A stretch of DNA of 64,000 nt from Rhizobium leguminosarum bv. trifolii WSM2297 (GTDB lineage Bacteria; Pseudomonadota; Alphaproteobacteria; Rhizobiales; Rhizobiaceae), in assembly GCF_000271845.1 (NCBI RefSeq), contig NZ_JH719393.1, positions 1,704,442-1,768,441 on the forward strand, in the 5' to 3' direction. Position 1 is the first letter of the stretch; the number at the start of each line of letters is the position of its first letter. The notes beneath the pieces are model-generated. The model saw nothing but the letters and a program-made list of their open reading frames with translations, did not search any database and was not told where the DNA came from. Shown here piece by piece: positions 9,180 through 18,064 of the stretch. The position numbers and the translations under genes were made by a program.

Positions 9180-10526
9180 TCAGACCAGGCCAGGCACGAC
9201 GAACACCAGCCAGGCAATGATTGGTCCGATGATCGCGATCAGGGCGCTGTAGATCAGCAACTGTCGCAGCACCTGGTCTCGCTTGTCATCCGGCGCATTG
9301 GCGACGACAAGGGCGCCATTGGTGGAAAACGGACTGGTGTCGACGATCGTGGTCGAGATTGCGATCGCGGCGACCACGCCGACGGCGCTGATGTGTCCTT
9401 GCAACAGGAACGGAACGGCGAGAGGGATAATCGCGCCAAGCAGCGCGGTCGACGACGCAAAGGCCGAGACGATTGCACCCGTAAAGCAAAGCAGAAGCGC
9501 CACCAGCAGCGGCATGCCGAGACTGGATATACCGTGCGCCACATAGTCGACCGTCCCGGCTTTTTCCATCACGCCGACATAGGTGATGATGCCGGCGATC
9601 AACAGCACGGTCGACCAGCTGACCTTGTCGATCGCAGCCTTCTGAGCCTTCGGCGACAATAGTGCGAGAACGACGGCCACAGTCATTGCGACGAGGCCGA
9701 CGTTGAACTTGAAAACCAGGGCGCCGATGCCGAGCGCCGTCAGGCCAATCAAGGTGGTAATTCTTTCATTGTTCAGGCGCAACGTCGTCGCGGTATCGGC
9801 CGCCGTACCGTAGGCGTGGTCCCTGATCGGTTTTGCGGGCGTGCCGCCATGGCCTCTGATCGACGCCGATACGCCCTCGGGATGCAGTTCGGGCAACGGG
9901 CCGATCGAAGCGGCGTCTTGCTTCATCACTTTGGCGCCACCAAAAAGGAAAAAAACCAGCACGGCGATCGCCAGGTTGAAGAAGAAGCTGGAGAGGAACA
10001 ACGACGTCGGAGCGAAAGGCAGGCCGGCCTTCTCGACGATCTGGTTGGTGATGCCGCCGTAGATGCTGATCGGCGAAAAGCCGCCCGCCTGCGCTCCGTG
10101 AATCACCATCAGGCCCATCATGACAGGGTGAATGCGGTACTGCACTGCAAAGCTCAACGCGACGGGCGCAAGGATGGCGACCGCAGCCGGGCCAAGAGCG
10201 CCGAAACCGGTAATCACAGCGGCGACGAGGAACATCACCCAGGGAATCAAGGCAATCCGGCCGCGCACCAGGCGGACGGCACATTCGACGAGCCAGTCGA
10301 TCGTGCCGTTGATCTGCGCTATGGCGAAAAGATAGGTGACGGCGACGAGCGTCAGGAACAGGTCGCTTGGAAAGCCGGCGAAAATGTCGCTGGTTTTCAT
10401 CCCGATGATGATGGAGCCGAGTATGAAGGCTCCGGCAAATGCCAATGCGCCCATGTTGATTGGCTGGATCGTCGCAACGATAAACATGGCGACCAGCAGT
10501 CCTATGGATAGTAATTCAATACCCAT
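9180..10526 (-). CDS. matC: Malonate/dicarboxylate carrier MatC
   Basis: A 448-residue inner-membrane carrier with about 12 hydrophobic segments. The N-terminal half is the MatC_N type, with GFGALGPAAVAILAPVAL and the FSPISIYGGITNQI stretch near residues 150-165. The C-terminal half repeats the fold (GAIVSAFASSTALLGAIIPLA). A hydrophilic loop near residues 210-250 separates the halves. In R. leguminosarum bv. trifolii, MatC imports malonate for MatB and MatA. The start at 10526 has a strong GGAGGGG-type ribosome-binding site; an open frame extends upstream into matB but has no support. It is third in the matA-matB-matC order, 94 bp after matB. Confidence 0.92.
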   Translation of the reverse strand: MGIELLSIGLLVAMFIVATIQPINMGALAFAGAFILGSIIIGMKTSDIFAGFPSDLFLTLVAVTYLFAIAQINGTIDWLVECAVRLVRGRIALIPWVMFLVAAVITGFGALGPAAVAILAPVALSFAVQYRIHPVMMGLMVIHGAQAGGFSPISIYGGITNQIVEKAGLPFAPTSLFLSSFFFNLAIAVLVFFLFGGAKVMKQDAASIGPLPELHPEGVSASIRGHGGTPAKPIRDHAYGTAADTATTLRLNNERITTLIGLTALGIGALVFKFNVGLVAMTVAVVLALLSPKAQKAAIDKVSWSTVLLIAGIITYVGVMEKAGTVDYVAHGISSLGMPLLVALLLCFTGAIVSAFASSTALLGAIIPLAVPFLLQGHISAVGVVAAIAISTTIVDTSPFSTNGALVVANAPDDKRDQVLRQLLIYSALIAIIGPIIAWLVFVVPGLV

Positions 10527-10620
10527 GATTCCCCTCCCTCCGACGCCGCCGGCGCCGTAGCTGTTGTTTTCAAGATTGATGCAGGATGCGACGACCCCCC
10601 TCCCAGAGGGCGCGGTCGCC

Positions 10621-12132
10621 TTACGTCCTGGTATAAAGATCGGCGTATTGCTGCCGCAGGATGTTTTTCTGAACCTTACCCATGGTGTTGCGCGGCAAGT
10701 CCTCGGCGAAGATAACGCGCTTGGGTTGTTTGAAGCGGGCAAGACGGTCCTGGAGGGCGCTGACGATGGAATTTTCATCCAGGACGGCGCCGGGCTTGCG
10801 CACGACGACGGCGGTAACACCTTCTCCGAAATCGGGATGCGGCACGCCGATCACGGCGCTCTCGACCACACCTTCGATCTGGTCGATCTCGCTTTCGACC
10901 TCTTTCGGATAGATGTTGTAACCGCCCGAAATCACCAGATCCTTGCCGCGGCCGACGATGTGGACATAACCTTCCCGGTCGATCTTGCCGAGATCGCCGC
11001 TGATGAAGAAACCGTCGGCGGTGAATTCGGCCGCGGTCTTTTCCGGCATCCGCCAATAGCCCTTGAAGACGTTCGGCCCTTTGATCTCGATCATGCCGGT
11101 TTGTTCAGGCGGCAGCTCGAACCCCGTGGCGGGGTCGGTTACACGCACCGTCACATCAGGCAGCGGAAAGCCGACCGTTCCGGCAATCCGTTTGCCGTCA
11201 TAGGGGTTCGAAGTGTTCATGTTGGTTTCCGTCATGCCGTAGCGCTCAAGGATCGCGTGACCGGTGCGCGCCTGAAACTCGCTATGTGTTTCGGCAAGCA
11301 GGGGAGCCGAACCGGAAATGAACAGGCGGATATTGGCGACCGCCTCTTTGTCGAGGCGCGGGCTTTGCAGAAGACGCACGTAGAAGGTCGGCACGCCCAT
11401 CAGCATCGTTGCCCGCGGCATTAGTGAAACGACCTCGTCGGCGTCGAACTTCGACAACAGGAACATCGAGGCGCCGGCGAGCAGTGTGACGTTGGTGGCG
11501 ACGAAAAGACCATGCGTGTGAAAGATCGGCAAGGCGTGGATCAGTCGATCGTCGGCCGTGACGCGCCAATAGTCTCGCAAGGTCAAGGCGTTCGACAGCA
11601 GGTTCCCATGCGTGAGCATCGCCCCCTTGGAGCGTCCCGTCGTTCCCGACGTATAGAGGATGGCCGCCAGATCATCGGCAGAGCGCGAGGCATCGACAAA
11701 GTCTGCCGGCTCATCGCGTGCGAGATCAAGCAACGAGCCGCTGCCGTCGGTGTCGAGCGTTTCGACGATCGCACCGTGCGATTTCGCGACCGTCTCCACG
11801 CCCTCTCGGGCAGCCGGCGCGACAACCACCAAACGCGGCTCGGCATCGCCAATAAAATAATCGAGTTCAGCTAGCGTATAGGCGGTGTTGAGCGGCAGGT
11901 AGACCGCGCCGCTGCGAAGACAGGCGAGATAGAGGATCAATGCCTCGGCGCTTTTCTCGACCTGCACCGCCACTCGATCGCCCGGGCGAATGCCGAGCGC
12001 GTCCATGGCGCTGGCGATGCGGCCGGAAAGAGGGAATGCGTCATTGTAGGTCCATGTGCGCGCGCTATCGCGGATGAACGGTGCGTCACCGGGCGCGGCG
12101 GCCCGCATGGCGTCGAAAAGATGGTTGCTCAC
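10621..12132 (-). CDS. matB: Malonyl-CoA synthetase MatB
   Basis: A 503-residue ANL-superfamily acyl-CoA synthetase that joins malonate to CoA using ATP, forming malonyl-CoA and AMP. The P-loop is ILYTSGTTGRSKGAML near residues 155-170, followed by the A5 region GYGMTE (as ERYGMTETNM), the A7/A8 region ISGDLGKIDREGYVHIVGRGKDLVISGG and a C-terminal catalytic Lys in PRNTMGKVQKNILR. Assignment to malonate rests on its position between malonyl-CoA decarboxylase and MatC and on the family resemblance. Its ATG overlaps the matA stop by 4 nt. Confidence 0.93.
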   Translation of the reverse strand: MSNHLFDAMRAAAPGDAPFIRDSARTWTYNDAFPLSGRIASAMDALGIRPGDRVAVQVEKSAEALILYLACLRSGAVYLPLNTAYTLAELDYFIGDAEPRLVVVAPAAREGVETVAKSHGAIVETLDTDGSGSLLDLARDEPADFVDASRSADDLAAILYTSGTTGRSKGAMLTHGNLLSNALTLRDYWRVTADDRLIHALPIFHTHGLFVATNVTLLAGASMFLLSKFDADEVVSLMPRATMLMGVPTFYVRLLQSPRLDKEAVANIRLFISGSAPLLAETHSEFQARTGHAILERYGMTETNMNTSNPYDGKRIAGTVGFPLPDVTVRVTDPATGFELPPEQTGMIEIKGPNVFKGYWRMPEKTAAEFTADGFFISGDLGKIDREGYVHIVGRGKDLVISGGYNIYPKEVESEIDQIEGVVESAVIGVPHPDFGEGVTAVVVRKPGAVLDENSIVSALQDRLARFKQPKRVIFAEDLPRNTMGKVQKNILRQQYADLYTRT

Positions 12133-13553
12133 TTTCGCCCTCCTCCAAGCGTTGAATTCACCATTTGTGCGAATGGCCGGGAGCCCTGTTGGCCATTGCC
12201 GCCGCGGCGGCTGTCGTCGTTCTGGTTGAGCAAGCCTTTGACGGCGGGCGAGGCAATCACTTCGCCGCGCTGCGCCAGAGCCTCGTGGTTGGCCACGATG
12301 TCGTCGAGCTTGTAGAGGTAATTGACCATCAGGCCGTGAGCCTGCTGCATCGCCTTGGGTGAGCGATCGCCCAGAAAATTCAGTCTTTCAAGTCGGGCGC
12401 CGTTGCCGAGATGGAAGCGGGCGACAGGATCGACGGGGCGGCCCTCCGGCGTCCGTTCGATCAGGAAGTAGCGTGCCGCAAGGGGGAGCAGCACCCGCTC
12501 CACTTCGGTTGCCATATCTTCGTTGTCCGGCCAGTTCGGATCGTCCAGCAGCATCAGCGTTTTGCGGGCCGCTTCCGGCAGCAACCGGTCGTCGGTCGAA
12601 GCGCGTGCTTTGGCAAGCCAACGGGTAAAGCCTGGAACGGGCGACAGGGTGACGAAATTCTTCAGGCCGGGCAGATCTTTGCGCAGGTCTTCCACGACCT
12701 GCTTGATCAGGAAGTTGCCGAACGAGATGCCGCGCAAGCCATCCTGGCAGTTGGAGATCGAATAGAAGACAGCCGTCGTCGCTTCGTCGGCATTGATCTG
12801 CTCCCTGCCCTCGTCGAGTACATCTACGATCGCGCTGGGCACGGATCGTGTGAGCGCCACCTCGACGAAGACGAGCGGCTCATCGGCGAGCCGGGGGTGG
12901 AAGAAGGCAAAGCATCGGCGGTCGGCCGGTGCCAAACGACGGCGCAACTCCTCCCAGCCGGAGATCTCGTGCACCGCCTCATATTTTATGATCTTTTCAA
13001 GAATGGAAGCCGGCGTCGACCAGTCGATCGGTCGCAGCGTCAGGAAGCCACGATTGAACCAGGAGCCGAACAGATGCGTGAAGTCGGCGTCAAGGGCGTG
13101 ATAACCGGCGGAATGATCTTTCGAAGCAAGCAGTTGCTGACGCATCCGGACGAGCTTGGCAGTGCCGTTCGGTGCGTGATTTAATCGCCGCAGAAGCTCC
13201 TGCCGCCTTGGCTCGGCTGCCTGGTGGAGAGCAATGACCGCGGCGGAGCTTTTGTCCGTGCGGTAATTTTCAATCGTCTGGTCGAGCTTGGCGGTGTCGG
13301 CCCCGAACTTTTCATGAAGCATTTGGAGGAAAGCCCGCGCGCTGTCGCTGTCGAGCGCCTCCCAGCGATCGAGAATCTCGGCCGCAAGAGCCATCCCCGA
13401 CGCTTCGCCCCGGCTCGATAGCAGCATTTCGCAGAGCGTCTGGAGATCGGCCTTGGCTGCGACCTGGGTGGCGCGAGAGCCGGAAAACAGAAGCTGGCGT
13501 CCGCGGTCCGTGATGCTTTGCAGCATATCGGTAAAGAAGGAAGCCTCGGACAT
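12129..13553 (-). CDS. matA: Malonyl-CoA decarboxylase MatA
   Basis: A 474-residue malonyl-CoA decarboxylase, which converts malonyl-CoA to acetyl-CoA and CO2. The N-terminal helical oligomerisation domain (residues 1-130 or so) precedes the GNAT-like catalytic domain. The conserved catalytic Ser lies in GLRGISFGNFLIKQV, and the catalytic His in VARFHLGNGARLERLN. The ATG at 13553 has GAGGAG 8 nt upstream, and the protein begins MSEASFFTDM. It is the first gene of matABC, reading away from matR. The operator at 13667-13680 sits in its promoter region. Confidence 0.94.
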   Translation of the reverse strand: MSEASFFTDMLQSITDRGRQLLFSGSRATQVAAKADLQTLCEMLLSSRGEASGMALAAEILDRWEALDSDSARAFLQMLHEKFGADTAKLDQTIENYRTDKSSAAVIALHQAAEPRRQELLRRLNHAPNGTAKLVRMRQQLLASKDHSAGYHALDADFTHLFGSWFNRGFLTLRPIDWSTPASILEKIIKYEAVHEISGWEELRRRLAPADRRCFAFFHPRLADEPLVFVEVALTRSVPSAIVDVLDEGREQINADEATTAVFYSISNCQDGLRGISFGNFLIKQVVEDLRKDLPGLKNFVTLSPVPGFTRWLAKARASTDDRLLPEAARKTLMLLDDPNWPDNEDMATEVERVLLPLAARYFLIERTPEGRPVDPVARFHLGNGARLERLNFLGDRSPKAMQQAHGLMVNYLYKLDDIVANHEALAQRGEVIASPAVKGLLNQNDDSRRGGNGQQGSRPFAQMVNSTLGGGRK

Positions 13554-13666
13554 GCCATTTCTCCTCTCTGCTGATGGACCTGCGTGCGCGCGCAGACGGC
13601 CGCTTCCCATCGCCGGGTTTCGCCGGCAGTATGTAAAGTGTCATTTTTTGCACACAAGGTCAACAA

Positions 13667-13680
13667 TCGTGTATACAAGA
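13667..13680. promoter_or_regulatory. MatR-type operator in the matA-matR intergenic region
   Basis: On the minus strand the sequence reads TCTTGTATACACGA, an imperfect palindrome centred on GTATAC. From memory, this is the sequence reported as the MatR binding site in R. leguminosarum bv. trifolii. It lies 114 bp upstream of matA and 31 bp upstream of the chosen matR start, so it can control both directions. Confidence 0.75.
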
Positions 13681-13710
13681 ATGGCGCTTATGTATGAAGG
13701 AAGCGAACGA

Positions 13711-14361
13711 ATGTCCGAGAATGTCGGCCGATGGCTGCGGGATGAGATTGAAAACTCAATTCTTTCCAACGAGTTCTCGCCCGGTGAGCGGCTCGATGAG
13801 ATGGTGCTCGCGACGCGGTTCGGAGTCTCCCGCACACCGGTGCGCGAGGCGCTGATGCAACTGGATGCGATCGGCCTCATCGAAATTCGGCCGCGCAGAG
13901 GCGCTGTTGTCATCGATCCGGGACCGCACCGCGTCTACGAGATGTTCGAGGTAATGGCCGAGCTGGAGGGCCTGGCCGGGTCGCTCGCCGCACGACGGCT
14001 GGACGAGGCCTCCCGGGTAGCGATTGCGGCGGCCCATGCCCGCTGCCAACAATCGGCCGGCGCCGGTGACAGCGATGCCTATTATTACGATAATGAGGAG
14101 TTTCATAAGGCTATCTACGCAGCCGGCCGAAGCGATTTCCTCGAGGAGCAATGCGTGCAATTGCATCGACGCCTGCGCCCCTACCGCCGCCTCCAGCTGC
14201 GCGTGCGAAACCGCCTGTCGACCTCGTTCTTAGAACATTCCGCCATCGTCGATGCTATTTTTGCCGGAGATGGAGATGAAGCCCGCCGTCTGCTCAGGAC
14301 GCATGTCGGCATCCAGGGTGAAAGATTTAGCGATCTGGTCGCAAGCATGGCAAACAGATGA
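13711..14361 (+). CDS. matR: Malonate regulator MatR (GntR/FCD family)
   Basis: A 216-residue GntR-family regulator with an N-terminal winged HTH (residues 5-72, including FGVSRTPVREALMQLDAIGLIEI) and a C-terminal FCD ligand-binding domain with His residues in NEEFHKAIY and LEHSAIVDAI. Its position divergent from matABC matches MatR of R. leguminosarum bv. trifolii. In-frame ATGs exist at 13681 and 13690, but the former abuts the operator. The ATG at 13711 has AAGGAAG 7 nt upstream, so I use it. Malonate or a derivative is the expected ligand. Confidence 0.9.
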   Translation: MSENVGRWLRDEIENSILSNEFSPGERLDEMVLATRFGVSRTPVREALMQLDAIGLIEIRPRRGAVVIDPGPHRVYEMFEVMAELEGLAGSLAARRLDEASRVAIAAAHARCQQSAGAGDSDAYYYDNEEFHKAIYAAGRSDFLEEQCVQLHRRLRPYRRLQLRVRNRLSTSFLEHSAIVDAIFAGDGDEARRLLRTHVGIQGERFSDLVASMANR

Positions 14362-14380
14362 ACTTTTGTTGAGCGACACG

Positions 14381-14396
14381 CCTCAAGGATTTGAGG
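14381..14396 (+). terminator. Possible weak hairpin after matR
   Basis: CCTCAA-GGAT-TTGAGG, a perfect 6-bp stem 19 bp after the matR stop. A short T-run (CTTTT) lies only about 10 nt further on, so termination is uncertain. Confidence 0.3.
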
Positions 14397-14492
14397 GCAA
14401 GAGCTTTTGACTGACCATTGACATTGGCAGCGTTAAGGCCGAAGCCGCACTCGGCCGCGCAATGCGCGGCCGTTTTCGCGAGGATTCGAGAG

Positions 14493-15410
14493 ATGAAGAC
14501 CAAGGCGGCTGCAGCCCACGCCGGAAACCTGATCATGACAGGTGTCGCGCTGATGCTGCTCGGCGATCTGCTCTTTGCGCTGAACGATGCGATGGGCAAG
14601 TGGCTGGTCGCAAGCTTTGCCGTCGGGCAGGTGCTGGTGATCCGCTCGGTCGGCGCTTTCATCGTGCTCGGACCCATGATCGCAAGGCAAGGTCCGATGG
14701 CTCTGTTCCGCGTCGAGCAGAAGGGCCTCCAGTTCATACGCGTTTTCATGGCGACCTGCGATGTCGCCCTGTTCTACGCGGCCGTCGCCTATCTGCCGCT
14801 CGCCGACGTTATGACCTTCTATATGGCCGGGCCGATCTACATCGCGGCGCTCTCGCATTTCTTTCTTGGGGAAAAGATCGGCTGGCGCCGGTGGCTCGCC
14901 GTTCTGGTCGGCTTCGCGGGCGTCGTCATTGCGCTGCGTCCGTCTACGGCGATGCTGTCGCTTCCGTCGCTCTTCGGCCTTGCCGGCAGCCTTGCCTTCG
15001 CTCTGTCGCTGGTGATGAGCCGTTATCTGCGCTCGACCAGCGACACGACGCTGGTGACATGGCAGACGGTCGCCGCTCTTGCCACCGGCATCGTGCTCAG
15101 CATCGGCCATTGGCAGGCGGCAACGCTGATCGATTGGTCCGGCATGCTGCTGCTCGGCGTCGTCGCCACCTGCGCGCATCTGTTGATCACCCGTTCGCTG
15201 AAGCTCGCCCCGGCATCGCTGCTGGCGCCGCTGCAATATACGCTGCTGCTCTGGGCGATCGTGCTGGGCTACATCTTCTTCAACGATATTCCCGATATGC
15301 AGATTGTCGTCGGCGCTGCAATCATCGTCTTTGCCGGCCTCTTCATCTTCCACCGGAAGAACCTGAAAGAGACGGTTCCCGCCGAAGCGGTCCCGCCCGA
15401 CGGCCATTGA
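14493..15410 (+). CDS. EamA/DMT-superfamily transporter
   Basis: A 305-residue inner-membrane protein with about ten hydrophobic segments in two EamA repeats. The first ends at YMAGPIYIAALSHFFLGEKIGWRRW, and the second includes PASLLAPLQYTLLLWAIVLGYIFF. Family members export or import small metabolites such as amino acids and nucleosides; nothing here fixes the substrate. The ATG at 14493 has GAGGA 8 nt upstream and opens the first helix after a short charged tail; a longer frame from 14418 has no ribosome-binding site. It sits downstream of matR on the same strand with a 131-bp gap, so a link to malonate is possible but unsupported. Confidence 0.85.
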   Translation: MKTKAAAAHAGNLIMTGVALMLLGDLLFALNDAMGKWLVASFAVGQVLVIRSVGAFIVLGPMIARQGPMALFRVEQKGLQFIRVFMATCDVALFYAAVAYLPLADVMTFYMAGPIYIAALSHFFLGEKIGWRRWLAVLVGFAGVVIALRPSTAMLSLPSLFGLAGSLAFALSLVMSRYLRSTSDTTLVTWQTVAALATGIVLSIGHWQAATLIDWSGMLLLGVVATCAHLLITRSLKLAPASLLAPLQYTLLLWAIVLGYIFFNDIPDMQIVVGAAIIVFAGLFIFHRKNLKETVPAEAVPPDGH

Positions 15411-15624
15411 AGGCCTGTAGGCAGCGTACCTTGCCGGCGTTTGTCCGATACGGACTGGACAAGCATCGTCACTTCAAGACAGATTGCTTGCCGCCCGTCA
15501 TGGGAGCAAGGCCCTCTCGAGCGTCGACAATGTGTCTCCAGATCAGGACGCTTTTTCGGGCCTTCGGCACACGTCTGGAACATCGAAATCATCGATTGAC
15601 CTTCAACAAGGATGGGAAGGCGTC

Positions 15625-16686
15625 ATGAGTTTCAACGACAGCGGCAGCGCGCCAAGATCTGCGGGCCGCGCGCGGCCGCGAGGGGTTCGCATCATGTTTC
15701 GGCTTGCCAAGGCAGCCTTCGGCCTAGCGATGCTGCTGGCGACCATCTGGGCCTCCTTCGCACTGTTCTACCGTCTGCCGGCTTCCCCTGCGATAAGAGG
15801 GGGCGCCGCAGCAGGCCTCGCACTGCTTGGCGTTGTCGCCGTAATTTCGTTGATCTGGAGGCCGCGCCTCGTCGTTATCCTTTCTTTCGTCCTATGCTTT
15901 GCAGGCATCGTCGCGTGGTGGAGCTCGATCGAGCCTCCTGTCACGGCCAACTGGGCCGGAGACGTCGCAAGGCAGGTGACGGGAACGGTCGACGGCGACA
16001 TCCTGACGCTGACCGACGTCAGAAATTTTGACTGGAATAACGATGGCAGTTTCGTGGAGAAATGGGAGCCGCGCGCCTACGATCTGAGCAAACTCAAGAG
16101 CCTTGACCTGTTCATGTCCTATTGGGCAGGGCCGGAGATGGCGCACATGATCCTGAGCTTCAGTTTTGACGACGACCAATACCTGGCATGGTCGATCGAG
16201 GTGCGGAGAACGGCTGGGGGTAAATTCTCTCCACTCGGTGACCTCTTCAAAAGCAATCCCCTGGTCATCATTGCGGCCGACGAAGGCGATGTCGTTCGTG
16301 TCCGGTCCAACATCCGCGGCGAGGACGTCCAGCTCTTTCGCATGCGTGTTCCGCCGGCCAATGCCGCAAGGCTTCTCCTGCAATATGTCAGCGATGCAAA
16401 CGCGCTCGCCGAACACCCGCACTTCTACAACTCGCTCACCACCAACTGCACCACCACTGCCGCCAAAATGATGCGGGCCGTCGGCGCCACATTTCCATTC
16501 GATTGGCGGCTGATCGTGAACGGCTACCTTCCGCAATTCGCCTATGACCGGAATGCGCTCGACACGAAGCTGCCGTTCGAGGAGCTGAAGGCGGCGGCGC
16601 ATATCGCCGCTCGGGCAAAAGGTGCCGACGGCTCCGAGGATTTTTCGAAAGCGATCCGCGAGGGTGTACCTTCACCGCTGGATTGA
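15625..16686 (+). CDS. DUF4105 domain membrane protein
   Basis: A 353-residue protein with about three N-terminal hydrophobic helices (residues 30-115) followed by a periplasmic DUF4105 (Lnb N-terminal periplasmic-like) domain. The diagnostic stretch is ALAEHPHFYNSLTTNCTTTAAK near residues 255-275, with the conserved Asn-Cys-Thr. An earlier segment SFSFDDDQYLAWSIEVRR is also typical. Members are often annotated as hypothetical; the Cys motif suggests a papain/NlpC-like hydrolase fold. The ATG at 15625 (MSFNDSGSAP) has GGGAAGG about 6 nt upstream. It converges with the DUF763 gene, with only 17 bp between stops. Confidence 0.8.
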   Translation: MSFNDSGSAPRSAGRARPRGVRIMFRLAKAAFGLAMLLATIWASFALFYRLPASPAIRGGAAAGLALLGVVAVISLIWRPRLVVILSFVLCFAGIVAWWSSIEPPVTANWAGDVARQVTGTVDGDILTLTDVRNFDWNNDGSFVEKWEPRAYDLSKLKSLDLFMSYWAGPEMAHMILSFSFDDDQYLAWSIEVRRTAGGKFSPLGDLFKSNPLVIIAADEGDVVRVRSNIRGEDVQLFRMRVPPANAARLLLQYVSDANALAEHPHFYNSLTTNCTTTAAKMMRAVGATFPFDWRLIVNGYLPQFAYDRNALDTKLPFEELKAAAHIAARAKGADGSEDFSKAIREGVPSPLD

Positions 16687-16703
16687 AGAGCTTTCGGTAT
16701 CAT

Positions 16704-17948
16704 CTAATTCTCACCCGGCGGCTCCCAGCCGAAGACGCTGCGACCGCCGAATTCGGCGGATTGGCGAAATTCGCCGGCGATGATTTCTTTGAGGTCGGGA
16801 CCGGTGACGTAGCGTTCCATCTGCCGGGATTGGTCATCCAGGCGCTTGAGCGCCTGCAGTTCCTCCTCCCGACCAAGCTTGCCCTTCTGCACCGCCGATT
16901 TCATCACCCCGATCGTCTCGTCATAGACCTTGAGTGGCACCGGAAAAGGATGGCGGTCCTTGCCGCCATGGGCGATCGAGAAGCGTGCCGGATCGGAAAA
17001 GCGGCAGGGCGCGCCGTGGACGACTTCGGCCACCATGGCCAGCGCCTCCACCGTGCGGGCGCCGACACCGGGAACCAGCAGCAGCTCTTCGAAATCCGCC
17101 GGCCCGCGGTCGGCAGCGGCGGCAAGATTTCCATGCAGGCGCCGCATGTTGACATCGCTTTCGCGCACGTCGTGGTGGGCCGGCATGATCAGATGCGGCA
17201 GCATCGGCTGTGCGGCGGGTTCTGGCGCCGGCTGCTCGACACGCAGCAGCGCGGCAGCCTCGCGTATGATCCGGTCGGGGCCGAGCGTTGCCAGCAGGTC
17301 GAGCTGGCCACGCCGCGATCGCTCGGCGCGCCGGTCGGCCAGATTGACGATCGTACCCTGGCTCCTGCCCTCGATAGCCGCATGCGGCGAGTCGACAAAA
17401 CTCTCCAGCCCTTCCGACAGCCAGTGATAGCGCCGGGCCTGCCGCCTGTCGCCGTTCATGCCTTGCTGCACCACCACCCAATGGCCGTCATCGGCGACGA
17501 TGAAGCCGTGCAGATAAAGATCGAACCCATCTTGAAGGGCAGCGCTGTCGACCTTGGCGATGAGGCGGCTCGTCGTCGCCAGGCCTTCGCCGTCGAGGCC
17601 GACGCGCTCGCCGATCGAGACGAGCTCCTGCGGGGTCTTGCGTGAATGTGCGCCGCGGCCGCCGCAGACATGCAGGCCGAGCTCGCCGGCGCGCGGTTTC
17701 AGCCCGCGCTTCAACGCGCCGAGAACGCTTGTAGTAATGCCGGAGGAATGCCAGTCCATGCCCATGACCGCACCGAAGGACTGGAACCAGAAAGGGTGGG
17801 CAAGCCTGCGCAGGAATTCGTCGCGGCCGTAGTGGTGCACGATCGCTTCGGTGATCAGGGCTCCCAGCCGCGTCATCCGGTCGCCGAGCCAATGCGGCAC
17901 ACGTCCCCCATGAAGGGGAAGATCGGCGCTGCCTGCTCGTTGTGACAT
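16704..17948 (-). CDS. DUF763 domain protein
   Basis: A 414-residue protein that matches DUF763 over nearly its full length. The N-terminus RAGSADLPLHGGRVPHWL, the middle FQSFGAVMGMDWHSSGITTS and the C-terminal EELLLVPGVGARTVEALAMV are typical. The last contains a helix-hairpin-helix-like GVGARTV motif that suggests contact with DNA. The function of the family is not known to me with certainty; it occurs in archaea and bacteria and is sometimes near DNA-repair genes. It diverges from the phospholipase-D-like gene at 18065, and I see no EcfG motif on its own strand. Confidence 0.8.
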   Translation of the reverse strand: MSQRAGSADLPLHGGRVPHWLGDRMTRLGALITEAIVHHYGRDEFLRRLAHPFWFQSFGAVMGMDWHSSGITTSVLGALKRGLKPRAGELGLHVCGGRGAHSRKTPQELVSIGERVGLDGEGLATTSRLIAKVDSAALQDGFDLYLHGFIVADDGHWVVVQQGMNGDRRQARRYHWLSEGLESFVDSPHAAIEGRSQGTIVNLADRRAERSRRGQLDLLATLGPDRIIREAAALLRVEQPAPEPAAQPMLPHLIMPAHHDVRESDVNMRRLHGNLAAAADRGPADFEELLLVPGVGARTVEALAMVAEVVHGAPCRFSDPARFSIAHGGKDRHPFPVPLKVYDETIGVMKSAVQKGKLGREEELQALKRLDDQSRQMERYVTGPDLKEIIAGEFRQSAEFGGRSVFGWEPPGEN

Positions 17949-18010
17949 CTCGTTTCCTCACGCTTTCCATCACCGGGAAGATAGCCCGGCCGCCCCTTCC
18001 AGCGCCGCAC

Positions 18011-18035
18011 GGAACCCAAAAATATTCCAGGCGTT
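18011..18035 (+). promoter_or_regulatory. EcfG promoter of the phospholipase-D-like gene
   Basis: GGAAC (18011-18015), a 16-nt spacer and CGTT (18032-18035) match the EcfG consensus exactly. The ATG at 18065 follows 29 bp after the -10 element. Confidence 0.75.
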
Positions 18036-18064
18036 TGTTTTCGCAGCTAGAAGCCGAGGCAATC

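Noticed and set aside
10527..10820. N-terminal extension of matC into matB
   Set aside because: The extension is antisense-like low-complexity sequence; the start at 10526 has a strong ribosome-binding site and begins at the first helix.
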